Source of the DNA: a virus
Virus record (IMG/VR): IMGVR_UViG_3300042349_000503
Location: 1 to 21,665 of that record
DNA length: 21,665 nucleotides
Reading direction: 5' to 3' (one strand)
In this document: positions 1-7,708 of the stretch, in pieces
How the letters are laid out: each line of letters starts with the position of its first letter
Numbering within the stretch: the first letter of the stretch is position 1
Notes under the pieces: generated by a model
The model's input: the letters and a program-made list of their open reading frames with translations, nothing else
The model's database searches: none
Told to the model about the DNA's origin: nothing
Made by a program: the position numbers and the translations under genes

Positions 1-451
1 CAAGTGAGGCTACATCTTGGCCGTCCTGCTGCTCCAAAAATTCCGGAGTCCAGTCTACAAATCCTATTGTCAGGTCACTGTCAGAGCTGGCCACCTTCGC
101 ACGCCACTCCACCGTATTGGCTGCTGTAGGGTATACATCCCAGTGCTCCTGTATCGCAGGGTTAAGCAGCATGGCCACGCAGAAGTATTCCATTGCCTCC
201 ATGCTTGTGCCTGCTATCTCTGTGAAGTTCTCGCCATTCAGCGCAGTGCCTACCGCCACACAGCTCATTTCGATATTGAACCCCATGAAGCTGATGTTCA
301 TCTGATTTCCCTCGGTAGGCAATGCAGTAAAGCGCAGTCTCCAGCGCTCGCGCCCGCCTCCGGTGTAAAAGCTGTTACACTTCACCCGCACACGCAGCGG
401 GTCTCTGGTCAGCTGTAGCTCGGGTGCCGGACCCAGCTCATATATGTTCAT
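1..451 (-). CDS. Hypothetical virion-associated protein, 3' end cut by window edge
   Basis: Reading from an ATG at 451 gives 150 open codons with no stop before the left edge, so the C-terminus is missing. The protein begins MNIYELGPAPELQLTRDPLR and looks like a soluble, beta-rich protein with no membrane segment or catalytic motif that I recognise. Its start overlaps the stop of the preceding gene as ATGA (448-451), a sign of translational coupling. It is the second gene after the tape measure gene, where distal tail or baseplate components are usually found, so a tail-tip role is plausible. That role rests on position alone. Confidence 0.7.
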   Translation of the reverse strand, partial: MNIYELGPAPELQLTRDPLRVRVKCNSFYTGGGRERWRLRFTALPTEGNQMNISFMGFNIEMSCVAVGTALNGENFTEIAGTSMEAMEYFCVAMLLNPAIQEHWDVYPTAANTVEWRAKVASSDSDLTIGFVDWTPEFLEQQDGQDVASL

Positions 452-936
452 AGCCATTGGTCAGCGTTGTAAGTAATGTAATCGTATCCCACCAGCTCCA
501 GCCCCAGCACACAGCTCACGAAGTTGGGCAGCTTGCTTTCCATGTGCTCATACATCCAGCCGCTGGCATCCACGTTGCGCAGCAGTATCGGGCACAGCTT
601 CATCTCACTGTCATGCAGTATCCGGGCTATTATCTCTTTCATGATACGCTCGGCTTTATCGCTCGCTTCCAGCCTCTCTTCATTGCTGTTCAGCTTGCCG
701 GCCTGCACATGCACCACCAGCGCCATGCGCTTGCGGTCGCGGTATTCCTGCGCCTCTTTTACCAGGCTGCCTATGGGACTCTCCACCGTTACGCACACTT
801 CTTCCATGGTATTGAAGTCCTGTACCAGGCTTTCATGGTGGTAGAAGAAGTATCGCGGCCGCATCTCCGTGTGGCCTATCTCGCGGTGCTCCTCGGCTAT
901 CCGCTTCAGGTAGTCATGTAGTTCCTTCAGTTGCAT
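448..936 (-). CDS. Hypothetical protein, probable tail-tip or baseplate component
   Basis: This is a 162-residue protein starting MQLKELHDYLKRIAEEHREI. The N-terminus is a charged helix, followed by mixed alpha/beta sequence and a C-terminus ending ITYNADQWL. No signal peptide or membrane segment is visible. Its ATG lies 3 bases after the tape measure stop, and it overlaps the next gene by 4 bases, so it is clearly part of the tail operon. I do not recognise the family. In long-tailed phages the genes just after the tape measure usually encode distal tail or baseplate proteins, and that is the only basis for the suggested role. Confidence 0.75.
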   Translation of the reverse strand: MQLKELHDYLKRIAEEHREIGHTEMRPRYFFYHHESLVQDFNTMEEVCVTVESPIGSLVKEAQEYRDRKRMALVVHVQAGKLNSNEERLEASDKAERIMKEIIARILHDSEMKLCPILLRNVDASGWMYEHMESKLPNFVSCVLGLELVGYDYITYNADQWL

Positions 937-939
937 CCG

Positions 940-3504
940 TTATGCTACGTTAGCCAGTTTCTCCACCCGCGCTCTGCGGTCTGTCGCTTCATCCAAGTCA
1001 CGCAGGGGCAGCTTTACAGTCAGCTCCTTCTGCCACTCCTCTTGCTTGCTCAGGTATTCAGCCAGCAGCGCAGCGGTGGCGCTGTCAGCACCGGCCATGG
1101 CTGTCATGCCTTGGGTCACCATCCCGCCATTCTCCATCCGCACATTGTCTGTGGCGCCTTGGGTATTCAGGTAGCGCATCTTCCCGCTGTTTATCGCTTC
1201 CAGCAGCGGCAGTGTGGCGGCATTCACCTCGCGCTTGCGTATCACATACTCACCACCCTCTACCTCTATGGGTACTCCTCCGGCTGAGTGACTTGGCCCA
1301 TCCACGTATCCGCCAGTAGCATACTTCTGTGAGGCTATCACAGCCACCTGTGCCAATGTGCTGGCTATGATTCCCGGTATCACTGCCGGTGACAGCACAC
1401 CTGTCTGCGCGGTAGCCTTAGTCACTGCCAGCGCACCGTTGATCAGCGCTGTGGCAATGTCCAGTTTCTTCTTATCCTCAAATGCCTTGCGCTGTATCTG
1501 CTCTTTCTTCTTCTCAAACTCCTGCTCGCTGATCAGTCCCTGCTCCTTCTGTGCCTCCAAAGCGGCAATCTCTCGGCTCGCCCGCTGGTTTATGCTGTTG
1601 GTGAAAATCTGATTGATCGCACCCGCAGCCATCTGCGCTATCTCTATCCGCGCCTCCGCCATTTCATTGGCTGCCGCATAGTCGCCTTCTATTTCCTGCT
1701 GCCGGGCATCAGCACGCATGGCAGCTTCAGTAGCCAGCTCCTGCTCTACCCCGCGCGTCATCAATCCGGGATCCGCCGTACCACCCAAATCCACGCCCGT
1801 CCCATCATTCGCTGCTATCGGCCCCACACCTGCATCCGCCGCAGCCTGCTGACTTGCGGCAAAATCCGCTTGGCGCTGTGCTTCTGCTTTGCGCTCAGCA
1901 GCCGCAGCTTCACGCTCCGCAAGCTGAGTTTGCTTCAGCTTCTCCTCATTCAGACGCTCCTGATCTATACTCCGCTGTACAGCCGCATCGGCTTCCTTTC
2001 GAATGCGTGTGGCAGTCAGGTCATTCAGGACCTTCTCTATCATCACTATCTCCAGCTGTGCCTGAGCATAGGCGTCGGTACCACCTTTTAATTGCTTCAG
2101 AGCCTCTTTGCGCGTTTCCAGCTCACTCTTTACTGTCGCCTCATCAGTCCCTATCCCGGCCACAGTTTCCGCAGCCGCCTGGTTAATAGCTTCCACGCGG
2201 TCCATCATCAGCCGCTGTTGCGCACTCAGATTGCTTTCCAGCATCCGGTATACTTGGGTAAATGCCTGACTCATTCTGGCAGCACCACGCTCCACTATTC
2301 CAAAGAATGAATCTACACCCTCGGCCAGAAACTTTATGGTTTTAGTCAGGAATCCCGCATCACTTGTGGCTGACACCCATCGCGCTCCCAGCTTTGCCAG
2401 CGCACCGTCCATATTGTCCTGCTGGATAGCTGCTGCCTCTGTCGCCCCCTCAAATCCTCGGATGTCTGTAGTCAACTCACCAAGTCTGTCCCGGTAGGTG
2501 ATCAGCGTCTGCGCTGCCACCACGTTCTCCGTGCCAAATTGCTTAGTCAGTCCTGTGATGTCGCTCACCTGTGGAGCAAGATTTTCGAGCGCCTTCTGCA
2601 GGTTGAATGGACCATCCACCGCAGTATTCCAGCTTTCCTGCAGCTTGATCAGGATGTTCCTGGTATTGGTACCCACAGTCTCCGCACTGTTGCTGTACTT
2701 CTCACCCAGCAGTTCTATCACGGCAGCCTGTTCCGCAAGGTCCACATTGGCGGCCGCAGCAGTACCGCCCACCTTCTGCATCGCAGCACTCAGGAATGGC
2801 ACCTCCTTCGCACCCAGCTGGCTTGCACCTACCAGCATTTCCACCACGCGAGCGGTCTCACTGGTGGCTATGCCATTGGTGTTCATGATGGTGGTCAGGT
2901 CGCTGATGGTGGTGTTCACGTCCCCGCGAGTGACCTTGCTCAGCAGCAGCGCCTGTTCCGTAAATGCAGTAAGCGCTCCCGCATTGGCCATCAATTCAGG
3001 CCGGGCAGATGCCGCTTCTGCAAATGCATCGGCTATGGCTTTTGGAGCTGTACTGTAGGCCTTTCCAAGCTCAAGAGCCTGATCCTTCAAAAAGCTCAAA
3101 TCCTGCCCGGAAATACCAGTACGTGCGCTCAGGTTGCTCAGCGCTGTTTCAAACTCCCGTGTGTTTTGAATTACGCTGCGCACTCCCACTCCCAAGGCAG
3201 TCACAGCAGACACTGCCAATCCGGCCGGACTGATCACCGCGCCGAGCATGCCCTTCACACCTTGAGTAGCTTGAGCCAGTATGCTTGTTTCCTTCGCCGT
3301 GGTACGCATCACACCCGCATGTTGCTGGTAGATAGCGTTTACCCTTTTCAGTTCCGCAGCCTTGGCGTTATACTCCGCGGTACCCACAGTCATGCCACGC
3401 AGCTCATTCTTCACCTTGCGCATCTCGTTGCCGATGCTCCGCAGGGTGAAGTCCACTTCCTTCCCGTTGATCCAGATGGTTATTCTCCTGTTGTCATTCG
3501 CCAT
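940..3504 (-). CDS. Phage tail tape measure protein (TP901-like)
   Basis: This 854-residue protein sets tail length and helps genome ejection in long-tailed phages. The N-terminus (about 1-70) is charged and helical. A hydrophobic Gly/Ala-rich stretch follows at about 83-112 (GMLGAVISPAGLAVSAVTAL). Residues 115-330 resemble the conserved TP901 tape measure core (FETALSNLSARTG, later FLSAAMQKVGGTAAAANVD). Long Ala/Glu/Gln-rich helices come next, then a typical C-terminal signature with GGYVDGPSHSAGGVPIEVE followed by GGEYVIRKREV. At the commonly used 0.15 nm per residue, the tail would be roughly 130 nm. The ATG at 3504 lies 8 bases after the -7-like box of its own promoter element. A large plus-strand ORF opposite it is a shadow. 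Confidence 0.93.
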   Translation of the reverse strand: MANDNRRITIWINGKEVDFTLRSIGNEMRKVKNELRGMTVGTAEYNAKAAELKRVNAIYQQHAGVMRTTAKETSILAQATQGVKGMLGAVISPAGLAVSAVTALGVGVRSVIQNTREFETALSNLSARTGISGQDLSFLKDQALELGKAYSTAPKAIADAFAEAASARPELMANAGALTAFTEQALLLSKVTRGDVNTTISDLTTIMNTNGIATSETARVVEMLVGASQLGAKEVPFLSAAMQKVGGTAAAANVDLAEQAAVIELLGEKYSNSAETVGTNTRNILIKLQESWNTAVDGPFNLQKALENLAPQVSDITGLTKQFGTENVVAAQTLITYRDRLGELTTDIRGFEGATEAAAIQQDNMDGALAKLGARWVSATSDAGFLTKTIKFLAEGVDSFFGIVERGAARMSQAFTQVYRMLESNLSAQQRLMMDRVEAINQAAAETVAGIGTDEATVKSELETRKEALKQLKGGTDAYAQAQLEIVMIEKVLNDLTATRIRKEADAAVQRSIDQERLNEEKLKQTQLAEREAAAAERKAEAQRQADFAASQQAAADAGVGPIAANDGTGVDLGGTADPGLMTRGVEQELATEAAMRADARQQEIEGDYAAANEMAEARIEIAQMAAGAINQIFTNSINQRASREIAALEAQKEQGLISEQEFEKKKEQIQRKAFEDKKKLDIATALINGALAVTKATAQTGVLSPAVIPGIIASTLAQVAVIASQKYATGGYVDGPSHSAGGVPIEVEGGEYVIRKREVNAATLPLLEAINSGKMRYLNTQGATDNVRMENGGMVTQGMTAMAGADSATAALLAEYLSKQEEWQKELTVKLPLRDLDEATDRRARVEKLANVA

Positions 3505-3511
3505 GGTGAAG

Positions 3512-3547
3512 CGAATTTGTAACCATCACCACCCCTGCGAAAGGACA
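3512..3547 (-). promoter_or_regulatory. Putative late promoter of the tape measure operon (copy 5 of the shared element)
   Basis: Read on the minus strand, TGTCCTTTCG is followed by exactly 20 bases and then AATTCG. The 8 bases ending at 3512 read CAAATTCG, a weak match to the Bacteroidota -7 box TAnnTTTG and the poorest of the five copies. The TTTC of the first box falls near -33 if the -7 box ends at about -4. The start codon at 3504 begins 8 bases after the box. The element directly abuts the U-tract of the terminator at 3550-3579. Confidence 0.6.
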
Positions 3548-3549
3548 AC

Positions 3550-3579
3550 AAAAAAGCCCGAGCACATGGCCTCGGGCTT
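3550..3579 (-). terminator. Intrinsic terminator after the portal-lysis operon
   Basis: A perfect 9-bp stem (AAGCCCGAG pairing with CTCGGGCTT) encloses an 8-base loop. On the minus strand it is followed by a run of T that leads straight into the tape measure promoter element. It lies about 21 bases past the stop of the upstream gene, a typical intrinsic terminator position. Confidence 0.85.
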
Positions 3580-3600
3580 CACTATTATTCAGGTATTCTG

Positions 3601-3918
3601 CTACTCAATTCTCGGACGTTCCACCTTGGCTCCCCATGGTGCGCTAATGTTCACCTGAGCAGTCAGCCCGGCAAGAACCAGAGCGCCACCCATGGCCACA
3701 ATGATCGGTCCCGGTCTGGTGTCACCCATTACCGGACGGCCAGCAGAAAAGGTATCCCACATCGCACCAGCTATCATCACCCCAGCACCGGCAAAAAACG
3801 GACCGGGTGAAATGGTCTGTGAATGGGATTGAGATTGGTCTCTTGATTCTGGTCTAACTTGGGATATCAAGTTCAAACAGCTTAGCAAGAGCATTGTTAT
3901 TGTTACCAGCGTCTTCAT
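3601..3918 (-). CDS. Small secreted or lipoprotein-like membrane protein, unknown function
   Basis: This 105-residue protein begins MKTLVTITMLLLSCLNLISQ, a short hydrophobic signal. The LLSC ending at Cys14 could be a weak lipobox. Two further Gly/Ala-rich hydrophobic stretches lie at about 40-57 and 70-88, so it may be inserted in a membrane. The ATG lies inside the preceding gene (65-bp overlap, different frame), but the signal-like N-terminus favours this start. It is the last gene before a strong terminator. A Sec signal in a virion operon is unusual and suggests an envelope-acting role such as lysis or superinfection exclusion; that is inference only. Confidence 0.65.
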   Translation of the reverse strand: MKTLVTITMLLLSCLNLISQVRPESRDQSQSHSQTISPGPFFAGAGVMIAGAMWDTFSAGRPVMGDTRPGPIIVAMGGALVLAGLTAQVNISAPWGAKVERPRIE

Positions 3919-4108
3919 TCATTCGAATTGTAAACTCAAATCTCGGCCCCTTTGAAGGTCCATACAAGTCTATCTCCTTCCACTCTTCATGATCGAGGTA
4001 ATATACCTTTTTGATACCACCGGCTTGTGGAGGATCTGCCTGCATTTTTATTCGAGTTAATTTCCGGCCAATATACCAATTTCCCGCCATCAGGAAAATG
4101 GTATTCAC
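3854..4108 (-). CDS. Hypothetical small protein in tail region
   Basis: An 84-residue reading frame starts at a GTG that overlaps the stop of the preceding gene as GTGA (4105-4108). An ATG at 4090 is an alternative start. The sequence is basic near the N-terminus (GRKLTRIKMQ) and then soluble and acidic (YYLDHEEWKEIDLYG). No membrane segment or known motif is seen. Its 3' end overlaps the next gene by 65 bp. Position between a probable tail assembly protein and the tape measure gene would suit a tail chaperone component, but I found no slippery heptamer supporting a frameshift fusion. Confidence 0.55.
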   Translation of the reverse strand: MNTIFLMAGNWYIGRKLTRIKMQADPPQAGGIKKVYYLDHEEWKEIDLYGPSKGPRFEFTIRMNEDAGNNNNALAKLFELDIPS

Positions 4109-4944
4109 TTCTTCTTCCTCGCCGCCCGCTCGCGCTCTATGCGCTCCTCCTCCATCATGCTCAGGTAGGTGAGCACATTGTGCAGCCCCTCCTTCCGGGT
4201 GTGGCGCATGTCGCCAAATTTGCTTCCCGCCAGCGCTATTGTAAGCCTGCGCATCTGGTCCGGCCGCGGTGTGCCGCCTTTACCACCGGCAAACACTTTC
4301 GGGTAAATGTCCATCACATACTCCCGCATCCCCGCATAGTTCATCAGGCAGTGGGTGAGTTTGTCACGCCGCACCATTCGGGCAAGGTGCATATTGAGCC
4401 GGGCAAACCATGGCATCCAGTAGCCCATGGGTGAATAAAGTACGGCATACAGGGAGCGCTCCTTCTTCAGCTTGGCCTTCTCATCGGCTCCCTGCGCCGC
4501 CTCGCCCCATCCACGCAAGGCTTCTTCTGCCAGTGCATACTGCTCCCACTTCAGGTCAACCAGCGCAGCCTTCGGCCCGCGCCACATTCCTACCCTCGGC
4601 ATGTACGTCTTGGCATGGCCCTGCCCCATCACACACCACTTAATCTCCATTACCGCCATCGCGCATGCATCGGGTGTCAGGTAAATGGCAATCTTTTCAG
4701 GCCATCCGGTGAGCTCCTTTATCGCATTCAGCACGGGGGTGTAGTGCGCTATCTCAATGCCGGTGATCACCTCGCGCTCATAGTAGATCAGTGCGCCCGG
4801 TGCGCTGCGCTCTATCTCACGCTTCACGCGCACATTGCCGCGTATCTGCAGCACCGCCCGCCATTGCTTTACGGTCAGGCTCTCCCAGTCATCTGGCAGC
4901 ACAGCAGTGTGCTCTTTGCCATCTATGTGCAGACTGAGCTTCAC
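4105..4944 (-). CDS. Probable tail assembly protein (chaperone-like), unknown family
   Basis: I place the start at the GTG at 4944, which overlaps the upstream TGA as GTGA, giving 279 residues beginning MKLSLHIDGKEHTAVLPDDW. The frame is open upstream to an ATG at 5007, but that would add a Cys-rich leader inside the preceding gene. The N-terminal ESLTVKQWRAVLQI pattern resembles how tail assembly chaperones and related proteins of Bacteroidota phages begin. The middle is helical with many Trp and Met, and the C-terminus is very charged (EEERIERERAARKKK). Position two genes before the tape measure gene supports a tail assembly role; the exact family is not recognised. Confidence 0.6.
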   Translation of the reverse strand: MKLSLHIDGKEHTAVLPDDWESLTVKQWRAVLQIRGNVRVKREIERSAPGALIYYEREVITGIEIAHYTPVLNAIKELTGWPEKIAIYLTPDACAMAVMEIKWCVMGQGHAKTYMPRVGMWRGPKAALVDLKWEQYALAEEALRGWGEAAQGADEKAKLKKERSLYAVLYSPMGYWMPWFARLNMHLARMVRRDKLTHCLMNYAGMREYVMDIYPKVFAGGKGGTPRPDQMRRLTIALAGSKFGDMRHTRKEGLHNVLTYLSMMEEERIERERAARKKK

Positions 4945-5399
4945 CGCAGTCCCGTCACAGTTGCAACCACAAGTATCACCGCTTCTGTCAGAGCTATCCC
5001 GCGCCACGTATTGCGCCTGCCCTTCATCTTCTCATACTTGCTGTACCACTTGTCCGCCTCCTGCTTCTTCTCAGTATGCAGAGCTTTGTACTGCTCCATC
5101 TGTCCGGTCGTGTTACGTACATCAGCCTCCAGCTGCGCTATCTGGGTATTTTTCTGGTCCACCGCCCCCTGAAGTGCTTCCACCTTCTCGGTGAGCTTTT
5201 CTACTTGTTTACTCAGCTCATAGTTCTGTACTATCAGGTGATCTTTAATGACCAGCTTTTCGCCAATCTTCTCAGTCTGCGGCCGCGTGAATCCGGCTAC
5301 GGTATCATTCTTGAATTGTATCCACTTTGGCCAGTCCGTTTGTGATGAACTCGAGAAGGCCATAATCATCAAGCTGGCGAATGCGAGCAATGTCTTCAT
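4941..5399 (-). CDS. Spanin-like lysis protein: signal peptide, coiled coil, C-terminal membrane segment
   Basis: This 152-residue protein has an N-terminal signal-like stretch (MKTLLAFASLMIMAFSSSSQ), a long heptad-rich coiled coil at about 58-125 and a C-terminal hydrophobic segment at about 134-150 (GIALTEAVILVVATVTG). That order resembles a unimolecular spanin, which bridges outer and inner membranes to fuse them at lysis. There is no Cys anywhere, so the usual outer-membrane lipobox is missing. The gene starts 95 bp inside the preceding spanin-like gene, in another frame, as in Rz/Rz1 pairs. A lysis role is inferred from topology and context. Confidence 0.6.
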   Translation of the reverse strand: MKTLLAFASLMIMAFSSSSQTDWPKWIQFKNDTVAGFTRPQTEKIGEKLVIKDHLIVQNYELSKQVEKLTEKVEALQGAVDQKNTQIAQLEADVRNTTGQMEQYKALHTEKKQEADKWYSKYEKMKGRRNTWRGIALTEAVILVVATVTGLR

Positions 5400-5700
5400 T
5401 TTTCTTCTGGGTGTTTTGTTTCATTCTCTGTTTACTGTCGGATATGCTCTGATCGGCTGCCGCCACTATGCGCATCAGACTGTCCACAGCCAGTTCACTT
5501 TTTGCGCGGGCCTTTCGGCTTGCATCAAGCTCCATCTGCAATGCCTCCGGCAGCGTGCGGATATCCTCCAGCTCCTGCTGCAGCCGCTCCGTGCGGTTAC
5601 TCTCGCGGATGTAAAGCAAGGTCATCACAAAGAGCGCAAGCATCAGCCCGGCACCTACCGCCACCAGCGCCACACTCAATCCTTTTTTCACTTGTGCCAT
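5305..5700 (-). CDS. Rz-like inner-membrane spanin candidate
   Basis: From the ATG at 5700 this is 131 residues; a GTG at 5745 would add 15 more and overlap the endolysin further. A single membrane anchor lies at about 8-30 (SVALVAVGAGLMLALFVMTL), followed by a charged, heptad-containing periplasmic domain ending in LDDYGLLEFITN and a short tail. N-in anchor plus periplasmic coiled coil is the topology of i-spanins such as Rz. It directly follows the endolysin gene with a 13-bp overlap and itself overlaps the next spanin-like gene, so the three likely form one lysis cassette. Confidence 0.65.
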   Translation of the reverse strand: MAQVKKGLSVALVAVGAGLMLALFVMTLLYIRESNRTERLQQELEDIRTLPEALQMELDASRKARAKSELAVDSLMRIVAAADQSISDSKQRMKQNTQKKNEDIARIRQLDDYGLLEFITNGLAKVDTIQE

Positions 5701-6254
5701 CTGCTTACTTTGTAAATGGTTCGTTTCATCCGCTTCTTCCGCCACACACCGTCACCCTCTCTGCTTCCTTCTCCGTTGGTGTTTCCTTCAATGGTGATCA
5801 CATAATCCTCACCCCAGTCCTCCACTATCCCTGTATGGCCTATGCGGCCAAGGTTTTGGTAGTACAGAGAGAACACATCACCCGGTTGCGGGTGCTTGTC
5901 CATTCTCCCGCGGTTATATACCAGGTTATGCCTGGGTGTACTGGTAGGGCTCCACGCCGTCACCGTATGCTCCACACCACACCGGTTCAGTACATACGCC
6001 ACAAAAGCCGCGCACCATGGGTTACCCGGTGCCATATTCACCGCACACAGGTATTCATTCACCCTTTGGCCGCGGTTACGGCCAAGGTCTTCAGTCACTC
6101 CTATTTCCTTCCGGGCTGTCTCTACTATGCAATGGCCATAGTCACGAGTACGCACCCAAACAGAAGCACTGCATAGATGCCCAAGAAGAAGTAAGGTGAT
6201 GACCATCGCGCATCCGCGCTTTCGCCATCCAGTTGATCGGTATATTGCTTCCAT
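5688..6254 (-). CDS. CHAP/NlpC-P60-type endolysin with N-terminal signal or anchor
   Basis: This 188-residue cell-wall hydrolase cleaves peptidoglycan at the end of infection. The catalytic pattern is clear: Cys81 in PWCAAFVAYVL, His140 in IGHTGIV and an IEGN motif at 155-158 completing the Cys-His-polar triad. Residues 10-31 form a signal-like segment (basic RKR then LLLLGHLC), so it may be exported by Sec or tethered as a signal-anchor endolysin. The ATG at 6254 keeps the basic n-region; an ATG at 6206 would drop it. The start overlaps the upstream membrane protein gene by 130 bp, consistent with a compact lysis block. Confidence 0.85.
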   Translation of the reverse strand: MEAIYRSTGWRKRGCAMVITLLLLGHLCSASVWVRTRDYGHCIVETARKEIGVTEDLGRNRGQRVNEYLCAVNMAPGNPWCAAFVAYVLNRCGVEHTVTAWSPTSTPRHNLVYNRGRMDKHPQPGDVFSLYYQNLGRIGHTGIVEDWGEDYVITIEGNTNGEGSREGDGVWRKKRMKRTIYKVSRWHK

Positions 6255-6511
6255 AGCTGTGGAAAGTTGAATTTGATTGCGGCAAATACGGCCTCTGAAA
6301 AAATCATGACGAACGTCACTGACAGCAGCACCAGCTGCCAGATGCCATCATCAATGCGCACGCTGGTCGGGTCAATCCAAAGCAGCACACGCGGCAGCGC
6401 AAACCATGCAGCAAAGGCCACAATAAGCGCCCAGCTGCCCGGCCAGTATTTCAGAATGCGCTTCACATACTGCAGCGCATTCTCCTCATTGCCCTTCTTT
6501 CTTCCTGCCAT
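6125..6511 (-). CDS. Three-helix membrane protein, holin candidate
   Basis: The 128-residue protein has a basic N-terminus (MAGRKKGNEE) and three predicted membrane helices at about 26-45, 57-79 and 106-127. Holins, which permeabilise the inner membrane and time lysis, often have this size and topology. It lies just upstream of, and overlaps, the endolysin gene, which is the classic holin position. No Pfam family is recognised from the sequence, so the assignment depends on topology and context. Confidence 0.6.
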   Translation of the reverse strand: MAGRKKGNEENALQYVKRILKYWPGSWALIVAFAAWFALPRVLLWIDPTSVRIDDGIWQLVLLSVTFVMIFSEAVFAAIKFNFPQLWKQYTDQLDGESADARWSSPYFFLGIYAVLLFGCVLVTMAIA

Positions 6512-6710
6512 CGCGAATCTTCTGTTTTATTTCGAGAATTACCTTGTATGAATTCAGTAGTGTGTAGATGATGACTACGATACCGCCGCAAAGGCTCACA
6601 GTTTTTACAATCCTGTCATCACTTACAATGGCCGCCCAAAAAGCGAGCACCGCTACCATGTCAATCGCAATCACCCGCTCAATAGTCTCCCGCACCTGAT
6701 CTGTCATCAT
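6486..6710 (-). CDS. Small two-helix membrane protein, holin or antiholin candidate
   Basis: This 74-residue protein has two hydrophobic segments at about 12-30 and 35-55 and a basic C-terminus (KQKIRDGRKKEGQ). Size, two-helix hairpin and charged tail fit class II holins. Its start forms ATGA with the stop of the upstream gene, and it overlaps the next membrane protein gene by 26 bp. Two membrane proteins in a row before an endolysin often act as a holin pair or a holin and its inhibitor; which is which cannot be told from sequence. Confidence 0.6.
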   Translation of the reverse strand: MMTDQVRETIERVIAIDMVAVLAFWAAIVSDDRIVKTVSLCGGIVVIIYTLLNSYKVILEIKQKIRDGRKKEGQ

Positions 6711-7708
6711 AATCCCGTGTAGTACCCTTTTTTCTGTTCGTCCGGCATAATTGGTGGCACATCGGCAGTGCCTATCTCATCGCTCCCCTCATATCCTTCA
6801 AAATCATCGGCATTGGTCTTCAGGTAGCTGGCCAGCTCCTCCCACAGCCGCTGCGCATGCTGCTTATGCTGCAGTACCAGCCGGTGCTCCGGACCTTCGG
6901 CAAGGTTCGTAGTCTGCCGCGGCTCATTGCTGTTGCGCTCAAATCGCTGGTAGGTACCGCGCTCATCCACCACAATGCTCAGTGGCACCACGCATTCGGT
7001 GAACGTCTGGCACGCCACCGCCCGCTGAATGTATTTCAGCAGCTTCTCCTCCGGCTCGGTGAGCTCTCCGTCATGGTACCGGGCTGAAAACCCAATGTAG
7101 TACTCCAGTCCAAGCACCTTACTCAGTGTCATGCGCTGCACACTGAGCATATAGTCGCGCATCAGCTCCAGCACATGCCATCCCACACGCACACCAATCA
7201 GTCCGGCATTGAATTGTTTGGGTGTAAATACCAGTGATTCCCGCCGCTCTGCCCGCTCATCGCTGTCTGCGTAGTCGGTGAACTCATCCAGATTGCTCTC
7301 CAGGTATTCAGTCAGCTGGTCAATGCCGATCTGCATGCTCAGGTGAAGCTGATTCTTCAGCTCCTCTATCCTGCTCATGCTCGCCACCGCTTTATTCTCG
7401 GCTGAATTCACGGTAAATCCACCGGCAGACACACCCACATTGAGCACAGCAATACTGTGGATGAAAGCAGCGTGCGCAAGCACGTACTGGCAATGCTTCA
7501 CCAGCTGCGCCATCGGCTCGCTGAGCGCTTCATCTTCGCTCAAAGCCTCCAGCATAGCATCCAGTGTATCCTTTCCTACAATGCGCTGGATAGTGCTCAC
7601 CTGCTCCTGCTTAATCATCGGCCGCAGGCCATCAAAATTCAGCGCAAGTGGAGTAGTCAGGTGATTGCTCACCTCCCGCATATCCTGGAGTAGTAGTTCC
7701 CGTGCCAT
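6707..7708 (-). CDS. Head-tail connector-like protein (DUF6712-like), function unproven
   Basis: This 333-residue, mostly helical protein begins MARELLLQDMREVSNHLTTP. Phages of Bacteroidota often carry a protein of this kind beside the portal gene, and I tentatively relate it to DUF6712 from memory. A tail of low complexity and acidic character (NADDFEGYEGSDEIG) precedes the C-terminus. Its ATG overlaps the portal stop by one base (TAATG), so the two are translationally coupled. The position suggests an adaptor joining the capsid vertex and the tail. No catalytic motif is seen. Confidence 0.6.
   Translation of the reverse strand: MARELLLQDMREVSNHLTTPLALNFDGLRPMIKQEQVSTIQRIVGKDTLDAMLEALSEDEALSEPMAQLVKHCQYVLAHAAFIHSIAVLNVGVSAGGFTVNSAENKAVASMSRIEELKNQLHLSMQIGIDQLTEYLESNLDEFTDYADSDERAERRESLVFTPKQFNAGLIGVRVGWHVLELMRDYMLSVQRMTLSKVLGLEYYIGFSARYHDGELTEPEEKLLKYIQRAVACQTFTECVVPLSIVVDERGTYQRFERNSNEPRQTTNLAEGPEHRLVLQHKQHAQRLWEELASYLKTNADDFEGYEGSDEIGTADVPPIMPDEQKKGYYTGL

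Noticed and set aside
2539-3522. A 327-codon plus-strand open frame opposite the tape measure gene
   Set aside because: It lies wholly antisense to a well-supported tape measure protein and reads as low-complexity His/Gln/Ser-rich sequence.
3854-4944. Programmed frameshift joining tail chaperone genes, as in many long-tailed phages
   Set aside because: No slippery heptamer was found at the gene junctions, and GTGA overlap explains the coupling of these genes.
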